The position numbers were made by a program, and so were the translations under genes. A model generated the notes under the pieces. It was not told the origin of the DNA. It ran no database searches and was given only the letters and a program-made list of their open reading frames with translations. Of a stretch of 55,370 nt of DNA, positions 26,317 to 35,521 are shown piece after piece (positions within the stretch are counted from its first letter, which is position 1; each line of letters opens with the position of its first letter). Origin of the DNA: Sedimenticola sp. (GTDB lineage Bacteria; Pseudomonadota; Gammaproteobacteria; Chromatiales; Chromatiaceae); NCBI GenBank assembly GCA_027030425.1, contig JALVEW010000231.1, positions 1-55,370 on the forward strand. The letters are read 5' to 3'.

Positions 26317-26378
26317 TAATCCTTTCTCCCGGCCCGGACCTGTTCCGCGGCTCACGTTTTTTTCAGCGGTAGATTTTC

Positions 26379-27182
26379 ATGAGTTGGTGGGGAAAACTGG
26401 CCGGCGGCGTGTTCGGGTTCATGCTGGGCGGCCCTCTGGGCGCGCTGCTGGGCGGCGTGCTGGGACACAATTTCGACAAGGGGCTGGCGGGACTGGACAC
26501 CGAAGGCGTATCAGGCCCGGAAGCCGAGCAGGAGCGCATACAGACCGCCTTCTTCACCGCCACCTTTTCCGTCATGGGGCACATCGCCAAGGCGGACGGG
26601 CGGGTTTCCCCGGAAGAAATCAGCCAGGCCCAGGCCATCATGGCCCAGATGGATCTGCAGCCGGACATGCGCCGCGCCGCCATCGAGCTGTTCAACCAGG
26701 GCAAACGCCGCGACTTCCCCCTGGACGAGGTGCTGGACCAGTTCCGCCGCGAATGCCGGCGCCGCACCACTCTCATCCAGATGTTCCTGGAAATCCAGAT
26801 CCAGGCGGCCTGGGCCGACGGCAGGCTGGACAGGACGGAAGAACAGCTGCTGCTGCACATCTGTCACCGCCTGGGCATCCCGGAATTCCTGTTCCGCCAG
26901 CTCGAACGCATGATCCGCGCCCAGCAGGGGAGCCAGTACCAGGGCAACAGCAGCCAACCCGCTGGCGCTTCCCTGGAGGATGCCTACGCCATGCTGGGGG
27001 TATCGGCAGATGCCAGTGATGCGGAAATCAAGAAGGCCTACCGCCGGCTCATGAGCCAACACCACCCGGACAAGCTGGTGGCCAAGGGGCTGCCAGAGGA
27101 AATGATGAAGGTGGCCACGCGCAAGACCCGGGAGATCCGCCAGGCCTACGAGGCAATCAAGCGGGCACGCGGATTCTATTAA
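26379..27182 (+). CDS. djlA: DnaJ-like co-chaperone DjlA
   Basis: A 267-residue type III J-domain protein. The N-terminus is a Gly-rich membrane segment (AGGVFGFMLGGPLGALLGGVLG), followed by a TerB-like helical domain (about 45-180; AKADGRVSPEEI, WADGRLDRTEEQLL) and a C-terminal J domain (about 200-267; YAMLGVSADASDAEIKKAYR) with the HPD motif in SQHHPDKL. DjlA stimulates DnaK ATPase at the inner membrane and is linked to envelope stress signalling. Its stop codon is the first base triplet of the large inverted-repeat block that follows. Confidence 0.93.
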   Translation: MSWWGKLAGGVFGFMLGGPLGALLGGVLGHNFDKGLAGLDTEGVSGPEAEQERIQTAFFTATFSVMGHIAKADGRVSPEEISQAQAIMAQMDLQPDMRRAAIELFNQGKRRDFPLDEVLDQFRRECRRRTTLIQMFLEIQIQAAWADGRLDRTEEQLLLHICHRLGIPEFLFRQLERMIRAQQGSQYQGNSSQPAGASLEDAYAMLGVSADASDAEIKKAYRRLMSQHHPDKLVAKGLPEEMMKVATRKTREIRQAYEAIKRARGFY

Positions 27183-27456
27183 CCCGGCGACCAAATATGT
27201 CGCCCTCAGTGCTTCAAACAGGGCGCGTATCAAGGCGCGGCTTGCAGGCAATGGCAAGCCCTTGTCAAAAGCCGCAACGCAGAGAGGCGCCCTGTTTGAA
27301 GCACCTAACAAATTGAAAACAAAAAGGAAGGCCGCCCTGTCCGCGCGGGTGGACTGCGTTATCAACACTTGCTGTAGGGGGGCTACAGCGGCGCGTTGAT
27401 GCCTTGCCACCCGCGCGGACAGGGCGGCTGAGGACGATATATTTGGTTGCCGGGTT
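27181..27456. repeat. 276-base nested inverted repeat (three-way-junction architecture)
   Basis: The block fills the gap between the convergent djlA and DUF genes. Outer arms at 27181-27209 and 27428-27456 pair over 29 positions with three differences, all transitions. Inside are two independent hairpins: perfect 18-bp arms at 27209-27226 and 27287-27304 (GTGCTTCAAACAGGGCGC), and perfect 22-bp arms at 27331-27352 and 27407-27428. Each of these has further inner pairing (GCGGCTT/AAGCCGC; GCTGTA/TACAGC). No ORF is convincing. It could be a MITE-like element, a bidirectional terminator or a structured RNA. Confidence 0.8.
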
Positions 27457-27464
27457 AATAATAA

Positions 27465-28166
27465 TCACTCCTTCAGGGTGATCTTCAGACGCCCGTCTTC
27501 CACCTGGATGTCTTCAACGCCATCGGCAAAGGCTTTCCAGAAGCCATTGGCATCCCCGAACTCACTGATGAGATCCACGTTCTTCAGGCCACCCAGCCAG
27601 GCATTGGGTATGGGCACACCCATGACGCTGACCCCCCTGAGCTTGATCACCGGGCGGCCATCACGAAAGGCGGCTTCCACCCCCGCCGATACCCGCAGGG
27701 TCTTGCCTCCCAGAAGGGGAAAATCCGGGTCCACATGCACCAGCATGCGGGCGCTGACCATGTCATCCGACAAATCCACCGCCAGCTTGCGCGCCAGGTC
27801 CCGGTTGTTGGCCAGCAGCCCGTTGAGTTCCCGCTCGGTGAAGAACAGGGCATGTTTACCGCCCTGTTCCTGGTAAGGCTCGGGACGCAGCCACTGCTCA
27901 TCCGTTTCCTTACGGTCCTCCGCCGGCGCGGAAGGTTTGGGCTGATACCCCAGGAGCCGCAGCTTGCCTTCCAGCTGCCGCTGTTCCTTCTGGCTCAGCT
28001 CCACGGGTTTGAAGTCATGGGCGTAAATATAAGTGCGCACCGCCCAGAAAGTGACTGCCGCGGTCACCAGAATGGTGCCCAGCACTATCCACAGCACGTG
28101 AATCGCACGAAAACCGCCCTTGGATTCTTCCTTGTTCTCTTCCGCCAGTTCTTCCATCGTCGTCAT
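27465..28166 (-). CDS. Single-pass membrane protein downstream of sppA, function unknown
   Basis: A 233-residue protein with an acidic cytoplasmic N-terminus, one membrane helix at about 22-46 (HVLWIVLGTILVTAAVTFWAV), and a periplasmic domain with FFTERELNGLLANNRDLARKLAVDL and VSVMGVPIPNAWLGGLKNVDLI. The ELN-L / strand pattern is like lipid-binding or LolA-independent 'TULIP'-type domains (DUF2140-like), but this is only an impression. It starts seven bases after the sppA stop on the same strand, so it is very probably co-expressed with the signal peptide peptidase. Confidence 0.7.
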   Translation of the reverse strand: MTTMEELAEENKEESKGGFRAIHVLWIVLGTILVTAAVTFWAVRTYIYAHDFKPVELSQKEQRQLEGKLRLLGYQPKPSAPAEDRKETDEQWLRPEPYQEQGGKHALFFTERELNGLLANNRDLARKLAVDLSDDMVSARMLVHVDPDFPLLGGKTLRVSAGVEAAFRDGRPVIKLRGVSVMGVPIPNAWLGGLKNVDLISEFGDANGFWKAFADGVEDIQVEDGRLKITLKE

Positions 28167-28173
28167 CCTTTCT

Positions 28174-29937
28174 TCAGTGTACGTTCAAATCATAAGGCAG
28201 GCGGGCATAGATCCCCCTGGCATCGGCTTTGTCCAACAGGTATTCCAGGTTACGCCACAGGGAATCCAGCATCGGCATCCCGGTAGTGACAGCCGCGCCG
28301 AAACCCAGTTCCTCCATGATGTCGTCCATGAAGCTGCCGGGCTGCTGGTATTCTTCAACGCGGTAGTCTTTCAGCCCCGCTTTTTTCGCGGCCGCGGCAA
28401 TGGCGTCATTCAGACCGCCGAAGCTGTCCACCAGCCCCAGTTTCAGGGCCTGTTTACCGGACCACACCCGGCCCTGGGCGATTTCATGCACCGTCGCCTT
28501 GTCCAGCTTGCGTCCCTCGGATACCTTGTCCAGGAACTGGTCATAGATGCTGTCGATGAATTTCTGGATCACCGCCAGCTCCGCTTCGGTCTTGGGACGG
28601 AAGGGGCTGAAGATGTCCGCCGCCGGCGCGGTGCGCGCCGTCTCCACCTTGACACCAAATTCATTCACCAGCTTCTTGATATTGGGAAACATGCCGAACA
28701 CGCCGATGGAACCCGTGATGGTGTTGGGCTGGGCGTAGACCTGGTCGCCATAGGCGGAGACCCAGTAACCGCCAGATGCCGCCACCGTGCCCATGGACAC
28801 GATAAACGGCTTTTCCTTTTTCAGCAGGATGGTTTCCCGCTGGATGATATCCGAGGCATCTGCGCTGCCGCCGGGGCTGTTGACGCGCAGCACCACGGCC
28901 TTTACATCATCATCTTCCCTGGCCTTGCGCAACAGGCCGGAGATGTAAGCGCCCGCCACTTCATCTTCATCGTTGCCTGAAATGATATCGCCTTCAGCAT
29001 AGATGACCACGACCTTGTCCTTGTCCTCCTCATCCTTTTCCACGCTGGCCAGGTAACCCGCCACCCCCGTCAGCCGCTCGATATCCTCACCTGTTTCGGT
29101 ACCCGTCAGTTCGCGCAGTCTTTCCAGCACCACATCGTAATAATCCACCCCGGTCACATAGCCCCGCTCGAGGGCGTCCCGCGCCTCGATCACTGCTTCA
29201 TTCCGCGCCAAGCTGTGGAGGCTGTCGGCCTGCACACCACGGCTTTCGGCAATGGCGTTCACCACTTCCTCGAACATGTCGTTCAGCAGCATGCTGAGCT
29301 GCTCCCTGTTCTCCTCGCTCATGTGATCCAGCAGGAAAGGCTCCACCGCCGACTTGTACTTGCCCACCCGAGTCACCTGCACATCGATGCCATATTTCTC
29401 GAAGGCTTCACGGAAATACATTACTTCGGAGGCAAAGCCATTGAACTCCATCAGGCCCAGGGGATTGAGGACGATTTCATCAGCGGGCGACACCACATAC
29501 AGGGTTTTCTCATCCAGTCCCTCCTGCCAGGTAATCACCGGCTTTCCGGACTTCCTGAACTCACTGATGGCGTCCCGGACTTCCTTCAGGGCCGCCCAGC
29601 CGGAAGCATAACCCTCGGTCGCCACGGCCCCCTTCAGATACAGACCGCTGATATGCTCATCCTTCGCCGCCTTGCGTATTGCCGTGACCACGGTGCGCAG
29701 GGACTGCTGCCCGCTCTCTTTTTTCCGCACCGCGTTGCCCACCACATCGGAAAACTTCTGCCGTGGCGCTTTGTCGGTAATGGGCACGGACAGGTTCAGT
29801 ACCAGCAGTGTATTGTCTTCCAGGGGCCTTGGCGCCTCCTGGCCGCTAATAATGGCCCCCACCAGCACCAGCAGCAACACGAAGAACAACACCAGAGCCA
29901 CAAGGGATGCAAATACCGTCTTGAGAAAACCTTTCAT
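28174..29937 (-). CDS. sppA: Signal peptide peptidase SppA, 67K type
   Basis: SppA cleaves remnant signal peptides in the inner membrane. From the ATG at 29937 (AAAGGA ribosome site) the protein has 587 residues, the long E. coli class with two tandem peptidase domains. A membrane anchor lies at about 5-30. The lysine of the Ser/Lys dyad is in the N-terminal domain (RVGKYKSAVEPF) and the serine in the C-terminal domain (MGTVAASGGYW), as in E. coli. LRVNSPGGSADASDII and ITGSIGVFGMFPN are also typical. The frame is open 82 codons further up without support. Confidence 0.95.
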   Translation of the reverse strand: MKGFLKTVFASLVALVLFFVLLLVLVGAIISGQEAPRPLEDNTLLVLNLSVPITDKAPRQKFSDVVGNAVRKKESGQQSLRTVVTAIRKAAKDEHISGLYLKGAVATEGYASGWAALKEVRDAISEFRKSGKPVITWQEGLDEKTLYVVSPADEIVLNPLGLMEFNGFASEVMYFREAFEKYGIDVQVTRVGKYKSAVEPFLLDHMSEENREQLSMLLNDMFEEVVNAIAESRGVQADSLHSLARNEAVIEARDALERGYVTGVDYYDVVLERLRELTGTETGEDIERLTGVAGYLASVEKDEEDKDKVVVIYAEGDIISGNDEDEVAGAYISGLLRKAREDDDVKAVVLRVNSPGGSADASDIIQRETILLKKEKPFIVSMGTVAASGGYWVSAYGDQVYAQPNTITGSIGVFGMFPNIKKLVNEFGVKVETARTAPAADIFSPFRPKTEAELAVIQKFIDSIYDQFLDKVSEGRKLDKATVHEIAQGRVWSGKQALKLGLVDSFGGLNDAIAAAAKKAGLKDYRVEEYQQPGSFMDDIMEELGFGAAVTTGMPMLDSLWRNLEYLLDKADARGIYARLPYDLNVH

Positions 29938-30082
29938 GAGCAATTCCTTTGAAATTGAGCGGCGTTCAGTCACCGAAAAAAGGGAACAACAGCATCGAAA
30001 TGCAATTGGAACGCGAATTTCCATGCACTGCAAGCCGGGAAGCTCCGCTTTTCCCCGCGTTGCGCGGCCTGAAAGCGATTTT

Positions 30083-30958
30083 TCATCCTCTCCCCGAAAG
30101 CAGGGTCTCCAGGCAGAAAAACACCGTGAAAAGCAACTGGAAGCGCGCCGTAAGCCCCAACAGGGCATTGAGCTGCCGTCCATGGGGGATGTGATACATC
30201 AGCCACACCAGGTACAGGGCCACCAGCAGGGCCGGAAGCAGCCACCAGTGAAGGGCGCCCCGCCACAGGATGCCCGGCAGCAGAAAGGGACCCAGCATGA
30301 GCAGGGCATAGGCCAGTCGGCTGGCCGCCGGTGGCAAAAGCACGGCCAGGGTTTTTCGTCCCGCCCGGGCATCCGTATACCTGTCACGGTAGTTGTTCAC
30401 CACCAGCACCGCGGCGGCAAAGGCGCCCAGGGCCCCGGCAGGCGGCAGCAGGCTCCAGGAAAGTTGCCCCGTCTGCAGCCAGTAGCTGCCCCCCACGGCG
30501 CCCAGGCCGAAGAACAGCCAGACGAAGACCTCGCCCAAGGGGGACTCGGAAATGGGCCATGGCCCGCCGGAATAGGCCGCCCCCGCCGCCAGGGAAGTCA
30601 GCCCCAGGACCAGGATAGGCCAGCCGCCCCAGTACACCAGGTAGATGCCCAGCACGAAGGCCACCCCGAAAGCCAGGAAAGCCGCCCGCTTCACCCGGCC
30701 CGCGTCCAGCAGCCCCAGGGCGGAGGCCCGGGGCGGCCCCAGGCGGTCCGGGGTATCCGTGCCCTTGAGATGATCCGCCGCGTCATTGTGCAGATTGGTG
30801 CCGATCTGTATGGCCATGGCCGCCACCAGGGCCGCCAGGGCGGGCAGCCAGTGCAGCACACCCTGTTCCGACCAGGCCAGCACCGTGCCCAGCGCCACTG
30901 GGCTGACGGACAGGCCCAGGGTTTTTGGGCGGATGGCGGCGAGCCAGGGATGCCTCAT
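30083..30958 (-). CDS. menA: 1,4-dihydroxy-2-naphthoate polyprenyltransferase
   Basis: MenA attaches the prenyl chain to DHNA in the inner membrane, giving demethylmenaquinone. The 291-residue UbiA-family protein has about eight to nine hydrophobic helices. The first Asp-rich motif is NLHNDAADHLKGTD; the second is NNYRDRYTDARAGRKTLAV. PPRASALG and the N-terminal IRPKTLGLSVSPVALGT are typical of MenA rather than UbiA. It is the last gene of the menF-menD-menB-menA run on the minus strand, nine bases after menB. Confidence 0.93.
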   Translation of the reverse strand: MRHPWLAAIRPKTLGLSVSPVALGTVLAWSEQGVLHWLPALAALVAAMAIQIGTNLHNDAADHLKGTDTPDRLGPPRASALGLLDAGRVKRAAFLAFGVAFVLGIYLVYWGGWPILVLGLTSLAAGAAYSGGPWPISESPLGEVFVWLFFGLGAVGGSYWLQTGQLSWSLLPPAGALGAFAAAVLVVNNYRDRYTDARAGRKTLAVLLPPAASRLAYALLMLGPFLLPGILWRGALHWWLLPALLVALYLVWLMYHIPHGRQLNALLGLTARFQLLFTVFFCLETLLSGRG

Positions 30959-30967
30959 GGCGGAAGC

Positions 30968-31798
30968 TCAGGGACGACGGGGAAACTTGTTGAAGTCCGG
31001 CGGACGCTTTTCCAGGAAAGCATCCCGGCCTTCCTTTGCTTCTTCCGACATGTAGAACAGCGCCGTGGCATTGCCCGCCAGTTCCTGTATGCCCGCCAGG
31101 CCGTCGGTGTCAGCGTTGAAGCCCGCCTTGAGCAGACGCAGGGTGGTGGGAGAATGGCGCAGCATCTCACGGCACCACTCCAGGGTTTCCTCCTCCAGCC
31201 TGTCCAGGGGCACCACGGTGTTCACCAGACCCATCTCCAGGGCCTGCCGCGCATCGTACTGGCGGCATAGGAACCAAATTTCCTTGGCCTTTTTCAGGCC
31301 CACGGTGCGCGCCAGCAGGCCGGCGCCCAGCCCGGCATCGAAGGAGCCCACCCTGGGTCCGGTCTGGCCGAAACGCGCATTGTCCGCGGCAATGGTGAGA
31401 TCGCAGACCAGGTGCAGCACATGGCCGCCGCCAATGGCATAGCCCGCCACCATGGCCACCACGGGCTTGGGAAGGCGGCGGATCTGCATCTGCAAATCCA
31501 GCACGTTCAGATGCTGCACCCCTTCCTCGTCCCTGTAGCCGCCTTCGGTGCCCCGCACCTTCTGGTCGCCGCCGGAGCAGAAGGCCAGTTCACCTTCGCC
31601 GGTGAGAATGATGACACCAATATCCTGGGCGTGATGGGCGTGATGAAAAGCATCCATGAGTTCTTCCACGGTGCGCGGGCGAAAGGCGTTGCGCACCTGG
31701 GGACGGGCGATGGTGATCTTGGCCACGCCGTCCAGATGCTCATAGCGGATGTCCGTATAGGGCTTGTCCGCCACGGGTTTCCAGTCGAAGCCGGTCAT
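30968..31798 (-). CDS. menB: 1,4-dihydroxy-2-naphthoyl-CoA synthase
   Basis: MenB, a crotonase-fold enzyme, closes the second ring by converting o-succinylbenzoyl-CoA to DHNA-CoA. The 276-residue protein shows [21 protein letters not shown], the oxyanion-hole region [11 protein letters not shown] with the bound-carbonate/Asp environment typical of Men[35 protein letters not shown] and the C-terminal [15 protein letters not shown]. The stop-start junction with menD is tight (menD ends at 31799 and menB starts at 31798). Confidence 0.96.
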   Translation of the reverse strand: MTGFDWKPVADKPYTDIRYEHLDGVAKITIARPQVRNAFRPRTVEELMDAFHHAHHAQDIGVIILTGEGELAFCSGGDQKVRGTEGGYRDEEGVQHLNVLDLQMQIRRLPKPVVAMVAGYAIGGGHVLHLVCDLTIAADNARFGQTGPRVGSFDAGLGAGLLARTVGLKKAKEIWFLCRQYDARQALEMGLVNTVVPLDRLEEETLEWCREMLRHSPTTLRLLKAGFNADTDGLAGIQELAGNATALFYMSEEAKEGRDAFLEKRPPDFNKFPRRP

Positions 31799-33637
31799 TC
31801 AGGACTCCATGAATCGTTGGGTAAGATTCAGATACTGCTGCCGGCTGGCGTCCGCGTCAATGACGATTTCCAGCAGCCGGGGGCCGGAAAGGGGCAGCAG
31901 CTCCTCCAGCGTCCCGGCGAAATCCGCCGCTTGTCGCACCCGCCGGTAGGCAATGCCAAAGGCAGCGGCCAGCTTTTCATGATCCAGGGGAACCGGCGTG
32001 CGCCACCCCTGTTCATGGCCGGGCAGGCGACGCTGGGGCAGATAGTCGAAGATGGCACCGCCACCGTTGTTGAACAGCAGCAGCAGGATATCCTGCTCGC
32101 GGCACAGGGCCAGGGCGTTTAAGTCGTGGAAGAACGCCAGATCCCCCAGCACCCCGACGGCCTTCCCTCGCCCCGGCCAGGCAGCGGCGAGCCCCGCCAG
32201 GGTGGACAGGTTGCCGTCGATGCCGCTGGCGCCCCGGTTGCCGAACAGGGCGATGCTCTTACTCAGCACCCCGGAACAGGCGTCGAGGAAACGCACGGGA
32301 AGGGAGTTGGCCACGAACAGCAGGCTGTCATCCGGCAGCCGCGTCAACAACAGGCGCAGCATGTCCACCTCCGGCGGGAGAGGAGCCGCGGCCAGCTGTT
32401 CTTCGGCTTTTTGCTCCAGGCTCTGCCAAGCCTTCAGCCAAGCCCCTGTGGCAGACGGCTGTTGTTTAACGTGGAAATGCACCGGTAACTCCCTCCCCCG
32501 CGCGCGGAGGAGGGTTGGGGAGGGGGTGAGCATTTCCCGTCCCCCCTCTCCCTGGCCCTCTCCCCCCGGGGGGAGAGGGGATTTTCCATTTTCCAGGGTA
32601 TGGGGCTGGCCCTTCAAGACAGAGAGCAGGTCAGCGGCCAGGAGTTCCGGGCTGGCCACCAGGGTTTCCACGCTGCGCCCGGGCAGGTCCAGCCAGCGGC
32701 CGGCGGGAGACAGCCACCAGTAGTCGGCCTGGGGCTGGGCGGCCAGCCAGGCAAGGAGGGGTTTGGAAACAGGCGTGGCGCCGCAATGCAGTATCCAGTC
32801 AGGGCGCAGATTCTCCCGCAGCCGCGCATCCCGCAGAAACAAGTCGTAACGGGCCAGAGGGGGCGCCTCCCCTTGCTGAAAACGCAGGCCGGACAGAGGA
32901 TCGGCCAGTACGGGTACGCCAAGCACCTGTCCCAGGCGCAGCAACACCGGCTGGGGCCGACCCGGGCCGCAGACGATGACCCCCCTGCCTTCGACCAGCC
33001 GCTCCGCCAGGGCTTGCACAGCTTCCGGCGCCAGGCTGAGACGGGGGGGCCGCAAGGCGTTCACGGCCACGGCATCCACGGTTTCCGGCAGGGTTTCCGG
33101 CACCAGGGGCTCTCGGAACGGAAAGTTCAGGTGTACGGGGCCGGCATCGGCAGCCAGGCTTTCCCGCGCCAGCTGGCGGCCCAGGGCGCGCAGACGGCGT
33201 GACTGGTCCCTGTCGTTCCCGGGCGCGGAAAGCGCGTGAAAAGCCCGCACATGGGCGCCGAAGATGTTGATCTGGTCGATGGTCTGGTTGGCGCCACAGT
33301 GCTGCAGCTCCCAGGGCCGGTCGGCGCTGAGGAGCACCAGGGGCAGCCCCTGGCGGTCGGCTTCCACCACCGCGGGATGCCAGTTGGCCACCGCCGTGCC
33401 CGAGGTGCAGGCCAAGGCCACGGGACACCCGGAAACCCGGGCCATGCCCAGGGCCTGCCAGGCGGCGCTACGCTCGTCCACGGCCACGGAGGCTTGCACC
33501 TGGGGATGGAGCCGGGCGGCCAGTATCAGAGGGGTATTGCGGGAACCGGGGGAAAACACCAGGCGTTCCAGACCGGCGCTGACCAGCCCGTCCAGCAGGG
33601 CCAGACTGGCGTCCAGGTTGACGCGCCCCTGGTCCAT
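31799..33637 (-). CDS. menD: 2-succinyl-5-enolpyruvyl-6-hydroxy-3-cyclohexene-1-carboxylate synthase
   Basis: MenD is a thiamine-diphosphate enzyme that joins 2-oxoglutarate to isochorismate. Signatures include FSPGSRNTPLILAA, the catalytic Glu in VDERSAAWQALG, ACTSGTAVANWHPAVVEA, GNRGASGIDGNLSTLAG and the ThDP motif GDLAFFHDLN with NNGGGAIF. The protein has 612 residues, some 40-50 above the usual length. The excess is at about 350-387 (SPLPPGGEGQGEGG, LTPSPTLLRARG), which is the in-frame translation of a palindromic repeat at 32488-32582 between two domains. It overlaps menF by one base. Confidence 0.94.
   Translation of the reverse strand: MDQGRVNLDASLALLDGLVSAGLERLVFSPGSRNTPLILAARLHPQVQASVAVDERSAAWQALGMARVSGCPVALACTSGTAVANWHPAVVEADRQGLPLVLLSADRPWELQHCGANQTIDQINIFGAHVRAFHALSAPGNDRDQSRRLRALGRQLARESLAADAGPVHLNFPFREPLVPETLPETVDAVAVNALRPPRLSLAPEAVQALAERLVEGRGVIVCGPGRPQPVLLRLGQVLGVPVLADPLSGLRFQQGEAPPLARYDLFLRDARLRENLRPDWILHCGATPVSKPLLAWLAAQPQADYWWLSPAGRWLDLPGRSVETLVASPELLAADLLSVLKGQPHTLENGKSPLPPGGEGQGEGGREMLTPSPTLLRARGRELPVHFHVKQQPSATGAWLKAWQSLEQKAEEQLAAAPLPPEVDMLRLLLTRLPDDSLLFVANSLPVRFLDACSGVLSKSIALFGNRGASGIDGNLSTLAGLAAAWPGRGKAVGVLGDLAFFHDLNALALCREQDILLLLFNNGGGAIFDYLPQRRLPGHEQGWRTPVPLDHEKLAAAFGIAYRRVRQAADFAGTLEELLPLSGPRLLEIVIDADASRQQYLNLTQRFMES
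32488..32582. repeat. Palindromic repeat inserted in frame within menD
   Basis: About 95 bases of very G/C-skewed sequence inside menD, including a perfect 24-base palindrome at 32556-32579 (CCCTCTCCCCCC then its complement). Similar GGAGAGGG-type intergenic repeats are common in proteobacteria. Its translation gives a Gly/Pro/Glu-rich segment unrelated to MenD proteins, with no stop, so the gene stays open. Boundaries are approximate. Confidence 0.75.
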
Positions 33638-35013
33638 CAGCCACCCGTCAACGCATGCAGCATGGGATCGAATTTCAGCTCGGTTTCCCGCAGCTCCTTT
33701 TGTGGATCGGACACCCGGGTGATACCGGCCCCGGCATACAAGATGGCCCGGTCACCACTGATACGCGCGCAACGCAGCAGCACGGACAGATCCGCCTGGC
33801 GGTTGTCGCCCAGCCAGCCAAAACCCCCTGTGTACCAGCCACGCATCCTGCGCTCGGTTTCGCCCATCCATTCCAGGGCCGCTGCCCTGGGCATACCGCC
33901 CACCGCCGGGGTGGGATGCAGGCTGTCCACCAGCTGCAGGGGACGCACGCCCCGCCGAACCCGGCCGTGAATGGCAGTGTAGAAGTGCGCCAGGTTGTTC
34001 AGGGCCATGCGTCCCGGCGCCCGGTCCGTCCGCAGGGACGAACAAAAGGGTCGCAGGGCATGGCGAATGGCCGTTACCACGGGGGCATGTTCATGAGTGG
34101 CCATGTCGGCGTGACGGGCCTGGCTATCCACCGGAAAGGTGCCGGCCAGGGCATCACAGTGGATATCGCTGCCATTCATGCGCAGCAGGCGCTCGGGGGT
34201 GGCCGCCAGCAGCACATCGCCTCCCAGGCACAGGGACAGGATGCTGCAGCCGGGATAGCGCCGCGCCAGGTCGGGCAGCAGCTGGCGATGGGCAATCTCC
34301 CCGCTGAAACGCAATTCCAGGCGGCGGCTGAGCACCACCTTATCCAGCTCTCCCTGCTCTGCCGCCCCCACGGCCCGACCAACCTGGTTGCGCCAGCGGT
34401 TGCTGTCCGGTTGCTCGGTCACCGAGCAGGAAGACGGGCGGGCAGTCGCCTCCGCCTGTTCTTCCAGCAACAGCGCCAAATCCTGCATCCAGCGGGAAAA
34501 CAGCTGTTCCGGTTGCGCCTTCCCGTCGAGATGGCAGTTGAAACTCAGTACGCACCTGTCTCCCTGCCATTCGGCCAGCAGGCGGGGAACCTGGATGAGC
34601 GCGTTGTCGAAGCCCTGCCACTGTTTGCCTGGCTGATAGTCCGGGTCGAAAGCGTAGCCGACAAAAGCCCGGGCGCGGGGCCGCGCCCTTCCCTGGGTAA
34701 TGCGGGTCCAGCGGCCCTGCAGGCTCTGCCAGGCCGTATCCAGTTCCATAAACCGACGGTCGCCGGAAGCCGATTGTTTCCATGCCAAACCCAGACCCAG
34801 CAGGCAGTATTCCGACTGGGGACGACGCCAGTACAGCCATTCCCCGGCTTGCGCCGGCGGCGCCGTCGACGGGGCCAGTGGCGCTTCAACGGATACGGAA
34901 AGCAATCCCCGGCGGGAGGATCTGAGCACGGGCATGGCCAGCTGCCGCAGCTCCATGCGCAAACGGCCCAGCCACAGGGGAAGGGATGCTGCTTTGTCGG
35001 CTTGCCTGGCCAT
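33637..35013 (-). CDS. menF: Isochorismate synthase
   Basis: MenF converts chorismate to isochorismate, the entry step to menaquinone. The 458-residue protein carries the chorismate-binding domain in its C-terminal half: DKVVLSRRLEL, DVLLAATPERLLRM, LAGTFPVDS, LHPTPAVGGMPRAAALEWM, and the C-terminal YAGAGITRVSDPQKELRETELKF. The last motif with E-TELKF is a hallmark of isochorismate synthases. The N-terminal half is poorly conserved, as usual. It overlaps menD by one base and starts four bases after the small FixH-like gene. Confidence 0.92.
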   Translation of the reverse strand: MARQADKAASLPLWLGRLRMELRQLAMPVLRSSRRGLLSVSVEAPLAPSTAPPAQAGEWLYWRRPQSEYCLLGLGLAWKQSASGDRRFMELDTAWQSLQGRWTRITQGRARPRARAFVGYAFDPDYQPGKQWQGFDNALIQVPRLLAEWQGDRCVLSFNCHLDGKAQPEQLFSRWMQDLALLLEEQAEATARPSSCSVTEQPDSNRWRNQVGRAVGAAEQGELDKVVLSRRLELRFSGEIAHRQLLPDLARRYPGCSILSLCLGGDVLLAATPERLLRMNGSDIHCDALAGTFPVDSQARHADMATHEHAPVVTAIRHALRPFCSSLRTDRAPGRMALNNLAHFYTAIHGRVRRGVRPLQLVDSLHPTPAVGGMPRAAALEWMGETERRMRGWYTGGFGWLGDNRQADLSVLLRCARISGDRAILYAGAGITRVSDPQKELRETELKFDPMLHALTGG

Positions 35014-35017
35014 GGAA

Positions 35018-35485
35018 CTATTTTACGGTTTCAAAACGCCAGGGAAGTATGAACCTCCCCCGGTTCGTGCGCAGAATAACCCTGGCTTCCCAGTCCATGC
35101 GCTGACGTATGCACACGGGAAGCAGGCCTTCCCCTTCAAAGCGGCCATCGGCCACCCTCTCCAGCAGGGGACGGTTGTAACCCATGTTCATGGTCACGCC
35201 GGAAAAGTCCACTTCCACCCTGTCGGCATCCACGCCTTCCACCTCCACGATGAGCTTCAGAGGCTTGGTAAGGGGAATGCTGCGCGGTTCAATGGCGAAC
35301 ACCACTTCCCCGCCCACGGGCAGGCTGCGGCTGCAGGGCCCCTGGTGGAGGTCGCAATCATCCAGGGAAAGCACCTGGGCCGGCGGCGGCTCGAAGTAGT
35401 CACGGAAATACCAGGCCACGCCGCCCAGAACAGCGGCGGCGGCCAAAATAACGACGGGAAGAATCCAGGATTTCTTTTCAGCCAT
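35018..35485 (-). CDS. Membrane-anchored FixH/YtkA-like small protein
   Basis: A 155-residue protein with an N-terminal membrane anchor (ILPVVILAAAAVLGGVAWYF) and a periplasmic beta-rich domain. DDCDLHQGPCS gives a Cys pair, and VDFSGVTMNMGYNRPLLERVADGRFEGEGLLPVCIRQRMDWEARV resembles the YtkA/FixH pattern (NMGY, GxYxGxxxLpvC) seen in copper- and cytochrome-oxidase-associated proteins. The conserved Met and Cys residues could bind copper. It is the first gene of the menF operon as read on the minus strand, and lies beyond a REP doublet from nosY. A role in copper supply to NosZ is possible but unproven. Confidence 0.55.
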   Translation of the reverse strand: MAEKKSWILPVVILAAAAVLGGVAWYFRDYFEPPPAQVLSLDDCDLHQGPCSRSLPVGGEVVFAIEPRSIPLTKPLKLIVEVEGVDADRVEVDFSGVTMNMGYNRPLLERVADGRFEGEGLLPVCIRQRMDWEARVILRTNRGRFILPWRFETVK

Positions 35486-35521
35486 GCCTCAGCAAGGAAA
35501 CATACTCAAGCCGTTGATTTC

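Noticed and set aside
32052-32723. Plus-strand open frame within menD near the palindromic insert
   Set aside because: Ser/Arg/Pro-rich antisense frame without motifs; menD is intact.
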